From Sphingomonas paucimobilis (lineage in GTDB: Bacteria > Pseudomonadota > Alphaproteobacteria > Sphingomonadales > Sphingomonadaceae), in contig CAMAQU010000087.1 in the NCBI GenBank assembly GCA_945860425.1, positions 1 to 6,971 of the forward strand: a DNA stretch of 6,971 nucleotides. The letters run 5' to 3'. Both the position numbers and the translations under genes were made by a program. Each line of letters begins with the position of its first letter. Positions within the stretch are counted from its first letter, which is position 1. Positions 1 to 6,299 of the stretch are shown piece by piece. The notes under the pieces are model-generated. The model was not told where the DNA came from. It was given only the letters and a program-made list of their open reading frames with translations, and ran no database searches.

Positions 1-280
1 GGATGGGCAAGCGATCTGCTGGCCGATTGCCTCTTTTACCCTGCACATGATCGAATAGAACCAAGGCGGCGGCCAAAAGCAGCGGCAGAATCAGCATGGC
101 GATGGGGCCGTGGGTCCACCCCCGACGCCAAGCCAGATTCTCATTCACCAGCAGGCCCAGCACATCAATATCCGGCAAATTGGCGCCTATGATCAGCGCC
201 GCCATACCAAGGCCCGTCTTTTTCTTCAGGCCGGCCTCGCCCAATGCAGCTCCGGCAAGACTATGGGCAAGATTATCCAA
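1..280 (-). CDS. YdjM/DUF457-type membrane-bound putative metal-dependent hydrolase (N-terminal part)
   Basis: The gene runs off the left edge, so only 93 N-terminal residues are visible. I translated it from the reverse complement: it begins MDNLAHSLAGAALGEAGL, then has a hydrophobic segment, NLPDIDVLG (about residues 34-42), RRGWTHGPIAM (about 52-62) and a second hydrophobic stretch (about 62-76). A His near the N-terminus, the PDxD pair and the RGxTH motif are the pattern of the YdjM/YbcI family (PF04307), inner-membrane proteins annotated as metal-dependent hydrolases; their reaction is not established. The start is TTG: no ATG is suitably placed, the TTG gives the expected MDxLxH N-terminus, and GGAGA lies 6 bases upstream. 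It follows the PepSY gene by 46 bp on the same strand and may be the last gene of that operon. The family call is fairly firm; a functional link to metal uptake is not shown. Confidence 0.8.
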   Translation of the reverse strand, partial: MDNLAHSLAGAALGEAGLKKKTGLGMAALIIGANLPDIDVLGLLVNENLAWRRGWTHGPIAMLILPLLLAAALVLFDHVQGKRGNRPADRLPI

Positions 281-286
281 TGATGG

Positions 287-291
287 TCTCC
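287..291 (-). promoter_or_regulatory. Ribosome binding site fixing the TTG start at 280
   Basis: On the minus strand the sequence reads GGAGA, six bases, then TTG. This is a good Shine-Dalgarno match at good spacing, and it is the main reason for choosing the non-ATG start of the YdjM-like gene. Confidence 0.6.
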
Positions 292-326
292 GGCAAGTTG
301 GGGCAGTGCGATACGCCTTAGGGTCG

Positions 327-1718
327 TTACTGGTTTTCGCGCGCGGAGGCCAGACCAAGCCAGCGTGACAGCCCCGTGATGTGCCGCAAAACCAACCGCT
401 CCAAAAGCCAGATCGCCAACAAAGAAAGGGCGAGCAGCGGCAGAAAAACCGCAAGGCATAGCGTGATCACAACCACCATTTTGCGCTGCGGCGGGGAGAG
501 GAACGGGGGTGGCGCGCCCAATCGGTCAGAGGGCTTGCGCCGTCGCCACAGCACAAAGCCAGTTGCCGACAGCGTGATCAGCATAAGGGCGGTCGCCACG
601 CCGATCATCTGATTGACGATGCCGAACAGCTGCCCCTCATGCCAAGCAACGCCATAGCCTACGACCCGGTCGATCAGATGCTTATCTGCAAAGCCCTCGG
701 TCGAGACACGCCGACCCGTCACGGCATCATAGACCAAGGTGACACGCCGAGGCCGATCTTGCGTGTCAGATCGCACCGCCCAGCCCGATTTCACCCCACC
801 GCCAAAGGGTAAGGGCTGACCCGGTGGGGTTACGACCACCGGAAAGTCGAGCTTGGCCCGATGCGCTTGGCGGACGATTTGGTTGATCGAAACGGACGGC
901 ATTGCAGACCCACTACCCCTTGCCATCATGGCCGCATGATCATGCTCGGCATGATCCGCATCCCCGGCTACGCGCCCGCCGGTCGTCCAACCCTGCGCGC
1001 CCTTCACCCAGCCCATTTCGGCACGCACCGCCTTGAATGCGCTGCCCCAAACATCGGCCCAGGGCAGGCCTGTCAGCAGCAAAATCATCGCCAGACCGGA
1101 CACCCAGAAGCCCGTGACGGCATGCACATCACGCCACAGCGCCGCACGCCCGGCTGATATGCGGGGCCAAATGACCCCGGCCGCGCCCCGGCCTTTGGGC
1201 CACCAGAGATACAGCCCCGTCAGGATCATGACGATGGCCCAGCTCGCTGCGAGTTCGACCAGCCAGCTTCCCGGCTTGCCGATCAGAAGCTGGCCGTGCA
1301 GTTTCTGCACCACTTCCATGATCCGCCAATCTGGGTCGAGAGTGGCCAAGACCTGACCTTGGGGAGAGACAAACACATCGCGCATGGCCTGCCCCCCTTC
1401 GCCCGCGGGCAGGGCAATATGCACCATCGCCGCATCCCCCGGATGTTCGGGCAGCCGGTAGGCGTGAAAGCTGGCCCCCGGCCATGCGGCCAAAGCGGCG
1501 TCCACCTGCGCATCGGGCGCGACGGCCCCCAATGTTGGCAAGTTGAGAAAGGCCCGCTCCTCCCACCGGTCAATCTGCGGCTTGAACAGATACATGGCCC
1601 CTGTGAGCGACAGGATCAGCACCATCGGCATGACCAATAGTCCGGCATAAAAATGCCAGCGCCAGATCATGCGGTAAAATGCCGCCGTCTCAGATGGATC
1701 AGAAGAGTGCGTCATCAC
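327..1718 (-). CDS. PepSY-associated transmembrane protein, putative inner-membrane siderophore/metal reductase
   Basis: This is a 463-residue membrane protein of the PepSY_TM family (PF03929; PiuB-like). Visible spans are at about residues 24-46, 156-173, 202-222, 366-391 and 413-440. A long periplasmic domain lies between spans 1 and 2, and a second one between spans 3 and 4. Histidines near the membrane faces occur in RWHFYAG (22), KLHGQLL (141), RDVHAVTG (199) and AWHEGQLFG (360). In the family member FoxB of Pseudomonas, such proteins are haem-containing siderophore reductases, so haem ligation by these residues is a plausible inference. A Met/His-rich patch, DHAEHDHAAMM (255-265), sits in the second periplasmic loop. 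The gene starts one base after the receptor stop codon, implying translational coupling. The listed start is GTG; the ATG at 1715 has GGTGA four bases upstream and may be the true one. Whether the metal is iron or copper is open. Confidence 0.88.
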   Translation of the reverse strand: MMTHSSDPSETAAFYRMIWRWHFYAGLLVMPMVLILSLTGAMYLFKPQIDRWEERAFLNLPTLGAVAPDAQVDAALAAWPGASFHAYRLPEHPGDAAMVHIALPAGEGGQAMRDVFVSPQGQVLATLDPDWRIMEVVQKLHGQLLIGKPGSWLVELAASWAIVMILTGLYLWWPKGRGAAGVIWPRISAGRAALWRDVHAVTGFWVSGLAMILLLTGLPWADVWGSAFKAVRAEMGWVKGAQGWTTGGRVAGDADHAEHDHAAMMARGSGSAMPSVSINQIVRQAHRAKLDFPVVVTPPGQPLPFGGGVKSGWAVRSDTQDRPRRVTLVYDAVTGRRVSTEGFADKHLIDRVVGYGVAWHEGQLFGIVNQMIGVATALMLITLSATGFVLWRRRKPSDRLGAPPPFLSPPQRKMVVVITLCLAVFLPLLALSLLAIWLLERLVLRHITGLSRWLGLASARENQ

Positions 1719-1719
1719 G

Positions 1720-4035
1720 TCACCATGTCGCTTTCAGATCCAGCACATAGGTGCGCTGGGGCAGGGGATGGGCGACATAGGCCTTATCATTGAACAGATT
1801 GTCGATGCCCGCCCCCAGCTCTAGCCGCGGGGTCAGTCGCCAGTTCAGGCGGGTATCAACGGTCAGATATTCAGACTGAAAGCCAAAGGCATCTCCACGC
1901 ACGAGACCAAATAAATCCGAATTGGGCCGCGACGCATAGCGCCAGCCCAGCGCGAGCTTGACTGGGTCTGCGATGCGATGGCGCAGCGTGCCATTGGATC
2001 GCCATTTTGGAATGCGCGGAAACTGCACACCCTCAGCCGCCAAATTGGACACATTCTTGATCGTCTTTGCATCAATCCAGGCGAGATTGGCATCGACATC
2101 AAGGCCTTGGATCAGAACATCCTTGGCCTCCACAATCAGCTCCACCCCATATTGGCGCACCTGATCGACATTTTTGTAGCTGGTCACAACAGTGCCAAAT
2201 TGGTTGAGGCCACTAAAACTGAAAATGGCGTCCTTTATGTTTTGATAGAAGAGGCTGAGCGTCGTCTGCGTGCTGCCAGCGCGATGCCGGACGATCAGAT
2301 TGGCATCTTCTGATTTTTCCGCCTTGAGGTTCGGATCAAAGCTTTGTGGGTCGATGGCTTGGGCAATATCATCAAACCGCCCCTGATAGAGTTCCCCAAC
2401 AGTCGGGAATCGTTTGGCAGTGCCAAGGCTGATCTGCACCGCAAGGGCATCGTTGATATCGCCCTGAAGGCTCAATTTGGGGCTGATGGAGTCCTCGCTG
2501 CGCGCGGAATAGGCATCATCTTTGCGCACCCCGGAATAGGCCTTTGCAATGCCCCCGGCATAAGCGCGCCAGCCATCATAGCGAATGCCACCCGTGAGCG
2601 CCCAGCGCGCACCAAGGTTGACCGTATCTTCCGCCCAAATGCCCCAAAGACGGGTCTTGCCATAGGTCGAAGTTGAAAAGGACGGCGCCGTCGCCGCATC
2701 CCAATTGGTGGTCGTAAAGCTATCTGTTGCGGTTTCATACAGGTTGGCGCTGGCCCCAAAGGCGAGCTTATGCCCGGCAAGGTCGCGTTCAACCGTCAGA
2801 TCACCCGTCGACCAACCGGGACTATCGACCAAAGATTGTGTGCCCTGCCCCAAGGATGCGCCCGTCGCATAATCCCGCGAGGTGCGGGTGTCCCATTTTG
2901 GGATCCAGTAACGCGACAGGTTGAGCGCGACAGTCCAATCCGCCAGCGGGCCGGCGAGTTTAAGCCCAGCCAGATATTCTGTGCGGCGGGTTTTGGAGAA
3001 TGTGAGGCCCGTGGCATTCCACACACGCCCCTTATAGCTCACCCGGCCTTGCGTGACGGGCGCGCCCGTATTTGCATTGACCAGCCAGCTTTTGGGGTCT
3101 GTGAGATCCTGCTGGGTGAGCCAGATCATCCCAAGCGCATCCATCTGCCACCCACTGGCCGTTGTATAGCCAATGCGAAGACGCGCTTGATCCTGCGTGA
3201 CATCAACCGGGGATGCCGCGCCGAAAACTGGCGTCGCAAGGCGCGTGTCGTCATAGGCCCCGACCACGGCGGTTGCCGCACCCGTTGCCGGGGTCAGCAG
3301 ATTATAGGTCATGGACTGGCCGGTATTTTCAAAATGCCGACCCGACAGGCGCACAGACCAAGGGCCATCCGTCTGTGCCCAAGTGACGCCGCCTTCTAGG
3401 CTATAACCCGTAAAACTTTGGTCAAAGCCATATTCCTTGAACGGCATGATCATCGTCTGCGCCGTCGCGTAAGCCGAACTCTCCTTCGGTTCTTGGGTTG
3501 TTACAGAAATCACGCCGCCCATGGAATTGCCGCCATAGCGTGCGGAATAGGGGCCATAGACAATATCCAACTGACGAACTTCGGCTGGCCCCACAACATT
3601 CCATTTGGGCGGAAAGTCCCAGCGATTGCCCAGGAAGTTGGAAACAACAAAGCCATCCACCATCACAATGGTACGGGCGCTTTGAATCGTATTGGCCCCG
3701 CGCAACGCGACCACTGCATTATCATCGCCCGCAAAACGTTTGCGGACGAAGAAATTGGGCGTGTACTTCATCAGATCTTCGACATTGAGCGCGTTGACCG
3801 CCTCAAATTCATCCTTCCCCAAGGAAATGGACAGCCCCCGCGGCACAACCGTGATCGGGGCCTCTCTCTGCCCAATGACGAAGATGGTGGTGTCAGCCTC
3901 TGAGTCACTTGCCATATCGGCAAGCGCATTGGCCGATGCAGGATCGGCGGTCGCCGCTATTGCCATTGCGACGAGGGACGCCCGTTGAAGGGCTGCCCGC
4001 TTGCTGGGCGAAAGAGCCCAAGCCATTTTGTTCAT
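1720..4035 (-). CDS. TonB-dependent outer-membrane receptor
   Basis: With the ATG at 4035 the product has 771 residues, a normal size for a TonB-dependent receptor. It opens with a signal peptide: MNKMAWALSPSKR, a hydrophobic run, and Ala-rich cleavage sites at about 35-37 (ASA or ANA). A TonB-box-like stretch TTIFVIGQR follows at about 49-57. The plug covers about 84-183 and includes NVEDLMKYTPNFFVRKRF, ALRGANTIQSART and IVYGPYSARYGGNSMGGVI. The rest is beta-barrel, with DNLFNDKAYV near the end and a final YVLDLKATW closing on an aromatic residue, as needed for outer-membrane assembly. An upstream GTG (4089) would add 18 residues ahead of the signal peptide; I rejected it. The plug sequence marks a subfamily found beside PepSY proteins. 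A metal-chelate substrate is inferred from the neighbours. No Fur, Zur or B12-riboswitch signature is recognisable in the 118 bp upstream. Confidence 0.93.
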   Translation of the reverse strand: MNKMAWALSPSKRAALQRASLVAMAIAATADPASANALADMASDSEADTTIFVIGQREAPITVVPRGLSISLGKDEFEAVNALNVEDLMKYTPNFFVRKRFAGDDNAVVALRGANTIQSARTIVMVDGFVVSNFLGNRWDFPPKWNVVGPAEVRQLDIVYGPYSARYGGNSMGGVISVTTQEPKESSAYATAQTMIMPFKEYGFDQSFTGYSLEGGVTWAQTDGPWSVRLSGRHFENTGQSMTYNLLTPATGAATAVVGAYDDTRLATPVFGAASPVDVTQDQARLRIGYTTASGWQMDALGMIWLTQQDLTDPKSWLVNANTGAPVTQGRVSYKGRVWNATGLTFSKTRRTEYLAGLKLAGPLADWTVALNLSRYWIPKWDTRTSRDYATGASLGQGTQSLVDSPGWSTGDLTVERDLAGHKLAFGASANLYETATDSFTTTNWDAATAPSFSTSTYGKTRLWGIWAEDTVNLGARWALTGGIRYDGWRAYAGGIAKAYSGVRKDDAYSARSEDSISPKLSLQGDINDALAVQISLGTAKRFPTVGELYQGRFDDIAQAIDPQSFDPNLKAEKSEDANLIVRHRAGSTQTTLSLFYQNIKDAIFSFSGLNQFGTVVTSYKNVDQVRQYGVELIVEAKDVLIQGLDVDANLAWIDAKTIKNVSNLAAEGVQFPRIPKWRSNGTLRHRIADPVKLALGWRYASRPNSDLFGLVRGDAFGFQSEYLTVDTRLNWRLTPRLELGAGIDNLFNDKAYVAHPLPQRTYVLDLKATW

Positions 4036-4153
4036 GATAAAACCTATTTGCTGAGAAACAGCCATCCACAGGGACGGCCAAAATCGCACTCAAGCCTCGC
4101 CTGAGCGCACATCATCAGCAGCGTCGGACATTCATCCTATCCGCTGCGCGAGA

Positions 4154-4537
4154 TCAACTCAACGCAGGTGGGCCGGTTTTGGGGGGTGGGGGTGCCGCAA
4201 GGCCTTGGCCAACCGCGACCCAAAAGGGACGGATCGGGGCGATGGACGGCAGGTCTGCATAACGCGGCAGCCCATCGATAAAGGGCGGCACATCCAGCGC
4301 AAATCCAAGTGCAGCAAAGGTGCAATGACCGTCAGAGGCCTCGGCTGGCGCACTTTCCTTATGCAGTTTGCCGTCGGCATCCAGCCAAGCAACGGTAACG
4401 CCCGCACCCGAACAAATCGTAATCCATTGCCCCTTGGCCTCGCTCGGCATCCAGCCCGCCGGGACAAGCGCCCGAAACGCGAGGATCATGGCGAGAAATA
4501 CGCCAAGCGTTACCTTATGAGCACGGAACACCATCAT
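4154..4537 (-). CDS. DUF2946-family small exported or membrane-anchored protein
   Basis: This 127-residue protein has an N-terminal hydrophobic segment (about residues 9-24) that could be a signal peptide or anchor. It is followed by RALVPAGWMP (22-31), an ICSGAG motif (Cys42), a short DADGKLHK loop, DGHCTFAAL (His71, Cys72) and a Pro-rich tail. This order (RAxxPAGxMP, then two separated cysteines, the second in a HCxFA context) is the pattern of DUF2946 (PF11162), a family without established function. The two cysteines could form a disulfide or bind a metal. The ATG at 4537 has AAGGG eight bases upstream. It precedes the TonB receptor by 118 bp on the same strand; I recall DUF2946 genes as common neighbours of TonB receptors and PepSY proteins, including copper-linked ones, which makes an accessory role in metal-chelate uptake plausible. 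Confidence 0.75.
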   Translation of the reverse strand: MMVFRAHKVTLGVFLAMILAFRALVPAGWMPSEAKGQWITICSGAGVTVAWLDADGKLHKESAPAEASDGHCTFAALGFALDVPPFIDGLPRYADLPSIAPIRPFWVAVGQGLAAPPPPKTGPPALS

Positions 4538-4598
4538 CTGCGCGGCCCTTAAGCCGCCGCTGAGTCCAATGCAAGCCGAGCCTTCCGGCCGATTGCGA

Positions 4599-4832
4599 TT
4601 AGGTTAGGCGCATCGGCTCTGGCAGATCGAAGCTGGCGCAGAGAATGCCCGACAGCGCATGCAGCACATCAGACAAGATCAAGGTGCCGACCACACTGGC
4701 CAACACCAGCGCAACGGCGACCATCGCCATGACCATATGCTTCATAGAATCGGTGTCGACCGCGCCTGACGCATCGGCGCGCATATGCATGTGCACGGCC
4801 GGTTTCCGGCCTTGTTTCCCCAGGCTGCCCAT
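4599..4832 (-). CDS. Small Met/His-rich single-span membrane protein, unknown function
   Basis: I do not recognise this 77-residue protein. It has a basic N-terminus (GKQGRK), a VHMHMR motif (14-18), a KHMVMAM stretch (31-37) entering one hydrophobic span (about 34-54), and a short tail with His58 and Cys65. The Met/His clustering resembles metal-binding segments of copper or other metal-handling membrane proteins, but this is inference. A purine-rich AGGAGAGGG lies directly upstream. The ATG at 4832 fits its 3' half; an in-frame TTG at 4838 fits its 5' half and would add two residues. Third codon positions are strongly GC-rich, as in real genes here. It lies 61 bp before the DUF2946 gene on the same strand, so it is probably the first gene of the uptake operon. 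Reading the opposite strand here as an N-terminal extension of the NRAMP-like protein is less convincing. Confidence 0.62.
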   Translation of the reverse strand: MGSLGKQGRKPAVHMHMRADASGAVDTDSMKHMVMAMVAVALVLASVVGTLILSDVLHALSGILCASFDLPEPMRLT

Positions 4833-4841
4833 GTTCAAGCG

Positions 4842-4850
4842 CCCTCTCCT
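4842..4850 (-). promoter_or_regulatory. Strong ribosome binding site for the small Met/His-rich gene
   Basis: The minus strand reads AGGAGAGGG here. AGGAG is 7 bases from the TTG at 4838, and the GAGGG part is 9 bases from the ATG at 4832. This is the strongest Shine-Dalgarno match I found in the window, and it supports leftward translation of the short gene that follows. Confidence 0.55.
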
Positions 4851-4897
4851 CTATGGCACGACATCCCCCTGCCGTGTTCCAATGGTGACAGACTGCG

Positions 4898-4918
4898 TTG
4901 AAGGGACGCGTCCGTCAA
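4898..4918. promoter_or_regulatory. Candidate operator/promoter element in the divergent intergenic region
   Basis: The 163-bp gap between the leftward uptake block and the rightward NRAMP-like gene contains a perfect 10-bp palindrome, GGACGCGTCC (4904-4913). It is flanked by TTGA on the left (4898-4901) and TCAA on the right (4915-4918), giving a nearly symmetric 21-bp element. Read leftward it includes TTGACG, a good -35 hexamer, but no convincing -10 follows at 17-18 bp. It sits about 66-86 bp upstream of the small gene and about 78-98 bp upstream of the transporter, a sensible place for a shared regulator. No known regulator motif is matched; this is a suggestion only. Confidence 0.28.
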
Positions 4919-4995
4919 CCCTGAAATTGCCTTCTAGATCAGGGTGTAAGGATGCCGGCTGGCTTTTCTCGGCAATGCTTGTCACTATTGCCGCA

Positions 4996-6273
4996 ATGAC
5001 CAAGAAGAACGAGACGGGCTTCAAGGGCTTTTTAAGGCGATTGGGGCCGGGCCTTGTCACAGGGGCCGCCGATGATGACCCATCAGGCATTGGCACGCAC
5101 AGTCAGGTAGGGGCGGAATTTGGCTATGGCCTGGCTTGGACATTTGTCCTCAGCTTTCCCCTGATGGTCGTCATTCAAGAAGTGGCCGCGCAAATTGGCC
5201 GCGTGACCGGGCGGGGTATCGCCGCCAATGTCCGCCGCCATTATCCGCGCGCGCTTCTGCTGGGCATTGTCTTGCTGTTGTTGGTGGCCAATATCATCAA
5301 CCTTGGCGCGGATTTGAGCGCCATGGGGGCAGCCCTGCAATTGCTGACTGGCGGGTATGCCGTCATCTACACAATCGGCTTTGGCATCTTATGCGTCGTG
5401 GTTGAGGTGATGGTGCCCTATGACCGCTATGCGGGCATCCTGAAATGGACGACCCTGTCGCTCTTTACCTATGTGGCGGTGGTGTTGGTATCCAACGTGC
5501 CCTGGCAAGAGGCCGTCACGGCTTTGGTCATCCCAGATATTGAATGGACGCCTGCTTATGCAACGGCGCTGGTCGCCATTTTGGGGACGACGATCAGCCC
5601 CTATCTCTTCTTTTGGCAGGCCGCACAGGAAATTGAAGAGCAGCACCGCCACCATTCCAAGCCCTTATATGAAACACCGGCAAAAGCAGGGCCAGAGCTG
5701 CAACGGATCCGCATCGATACACTGACGGGCATGGCCTTCAGCTCCATCATCGCACTGGCCATTGTCTATGCAGCCGCCGCGACGCTCCACGCCAATGGCA
5801 TTCGCAATATCGAAACATCGGCTCAAGCGGCAGAGGCGCTGCGCCCAATTGCGGGCGATCTCGCTTTTGCCCTCTTTGCACTCGGCATTATTGGTACCGG
5901 GCTTTTGGCCGTACCTGTCCTGGCAGGGTCTGCCGCTTATGCCATCACAGAGATGCTCGGCCGCACCGGCAGCCTTGCGGCCCGCCCGCTCAAGGCAAAA
6001 TTCTTTTATGGGGCGATTGCCGCCACTACCCTCGCTGGTGGCCTCATCAACTTTGCAGGCCTTGATCCCGCCCGCGCTTTATACTGGGCAGCCGTCGTCA
6101 ATGGCGTGCTGGCCGCGCCATTAATGGCCTTCATGATGCTGATCGTGCGCAACAAAGCCGCAATGGGGGATTTGGTTCTCCCTCAGCGGGCGACATGGCT
6201 CGGCTGGACAGCCACAGCGGTGATGGCGGCCGCAACCGCCATCTTCTTTTGGTTCTTGGCCTTCCCCGGATGA
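4996..6273 (+). CDS. NRAMP-superfamily divalent cation transporter with non-canonical metal-site motifs
   Basis: This 425-residue polytopic inner-membrane protein belongs to the NRAMP/MntH superfamily (COG1914), which moves divalent cations into the cytoplasm, usually with protons. It shows about eleven hydrophobic segments. The first carries GPGLVTGAADDDPSGIGT (residues 17-34), the superfamily's TM1 signature, with DPSG (28-31) where canonical Mn/Fe transporters have DPGN. The TM6 counterpart reads GTTISPYLFFWQA (197-209), with SPY where the canonical motif is MPH. A charged loop with QHRHH (216-220) follows. The open frame extends upstream to 4645, but family length and the typical N-terminus point to the ATG at 4996; an ATG at 4975 is possible. 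Neither has a clear Shine-Dalgarno sequence. The missing Met and Asn suggest a selectivity different from Mn/Fe, perhaps Mg or another hard cation. It is divergent from the TonB-receptor block and convergent with ahpF. Confidence 0.88.
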   Translation: MTKKNETGFKGFLRRLGPGLVTGAADDDPSGIGTHSQVGAEFGYGLAWTFVLSFPLMVVIQEVAAQIGRVTGRGIAANVRRHYPRALLLGIVLLLLVANIINLGADLSAMGAALQLLTGGYAVIYTIGFGILCVVVEVMVPYDRYAGILKWTTLSLFTYVAVVLVSNVPWQEAVTALVIPDIEWTPAYATALVAILGTTISPYLFFWQAAQEIEEQHRHHSKPLYETPAKAGPELQRIRIDTLTGMAFSSIIALAIVYAAAATLHANGIRNIETSAQAAEALRPIAGDLAFALFALGIIGTGLLAVPVLAGSAAYAITEMLGRTGSLAARPLKAKFFYGAIAATTLAGGLINFAGLDPARALYWAAVVNGVLAAPLMAFMMLIVRNKAAMGDLVLPQRATWLGWTATAVMAAATAIFFWFLAFPG

Positions 6274-6299
6274 GGATCAGGCGGCGAGCGCCTGATCCT
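6273..6299. terminator. Bidirectional hairpin terminator overlapping both convergent stop codons
   Basis: The arms AGGATCAGGCG (6273-6283) and CGCCTGATCCT (6289-6299) are exact inverted repeats with a five-base loop, GCGAG. This 11-bp stem is the clearest hairpin I found in the window. It begins at the last base of the transporter stop codon and contains the ahpF stop codon plus its last codons (DQALAA). Neither side is followed by a run of T, so it is not a textbook intrinsic terminator; it may act with Rho, slow the polymerase, or protect both 3' ends. Confidence 0.7.

Noticed and set aside
1129..1566. 145-codon minus-strand frame within the PepSY gene
   Set aside because: It is out of frame with the PepSY product, whose own frame has clear membrane spans and conserved His motifs.
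2770..3399. 209-codon plus-strand open frame inside the receptor gene
   Set aside because: It is antisense to a strongly supported gene, is rich in Arg, Pro, Cys and His as expected of a shadow frame in GC-rich DNA, and shows no domain. The same holds for 3418-3903 and 861-1157.
4036..4089. Upstream GTG start adding 18 residues to the TonB receptor
   Set aside because: It would place extra residues before a complete signal peptide that begins with MNKMAW; the ATG at 4035 gives the normal precursor.
4089..4105. Hairpin CTCAAGCC-TC-GCCTGAG upstream of the receptor
   Set aside because: Short stem with an A-C mismatch, a very small loop and no T-run; not distinguishable from chance.
4036..4153. 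Possible riboswitch or Fur box before the receptor gene
   Set aside because: The gap is too short and shows no cobalamin-riboswitch conserved box and no AT-rich Fur-type inverted repeat.
4205..4552. 115-codon plus-strand frame opposite the DUF2946 gene
   Set aside because: Very Arg-rich and without motif, while the minus strand encodes a recognisable DUF2946 pattern.
4542..4557. GCGGC...GCCGC mini-hairpin around the DUF2946 ribosome binding site
   Set aside because: Only five GC pairs in GC-rich DNA; could tune translation but cannot be separated from chance by eye.
4645..4995. 117-residue N-terminal extension of the NRAMP-like protein
   Set aside because: The extension has no hydrophobic or family-like character and is Thr/Ser/Cys-rich in a non-coding manner. 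It overlaps a better-supported gene on the opposite strand, and the family N-terminus begins at the ATG at 4996.
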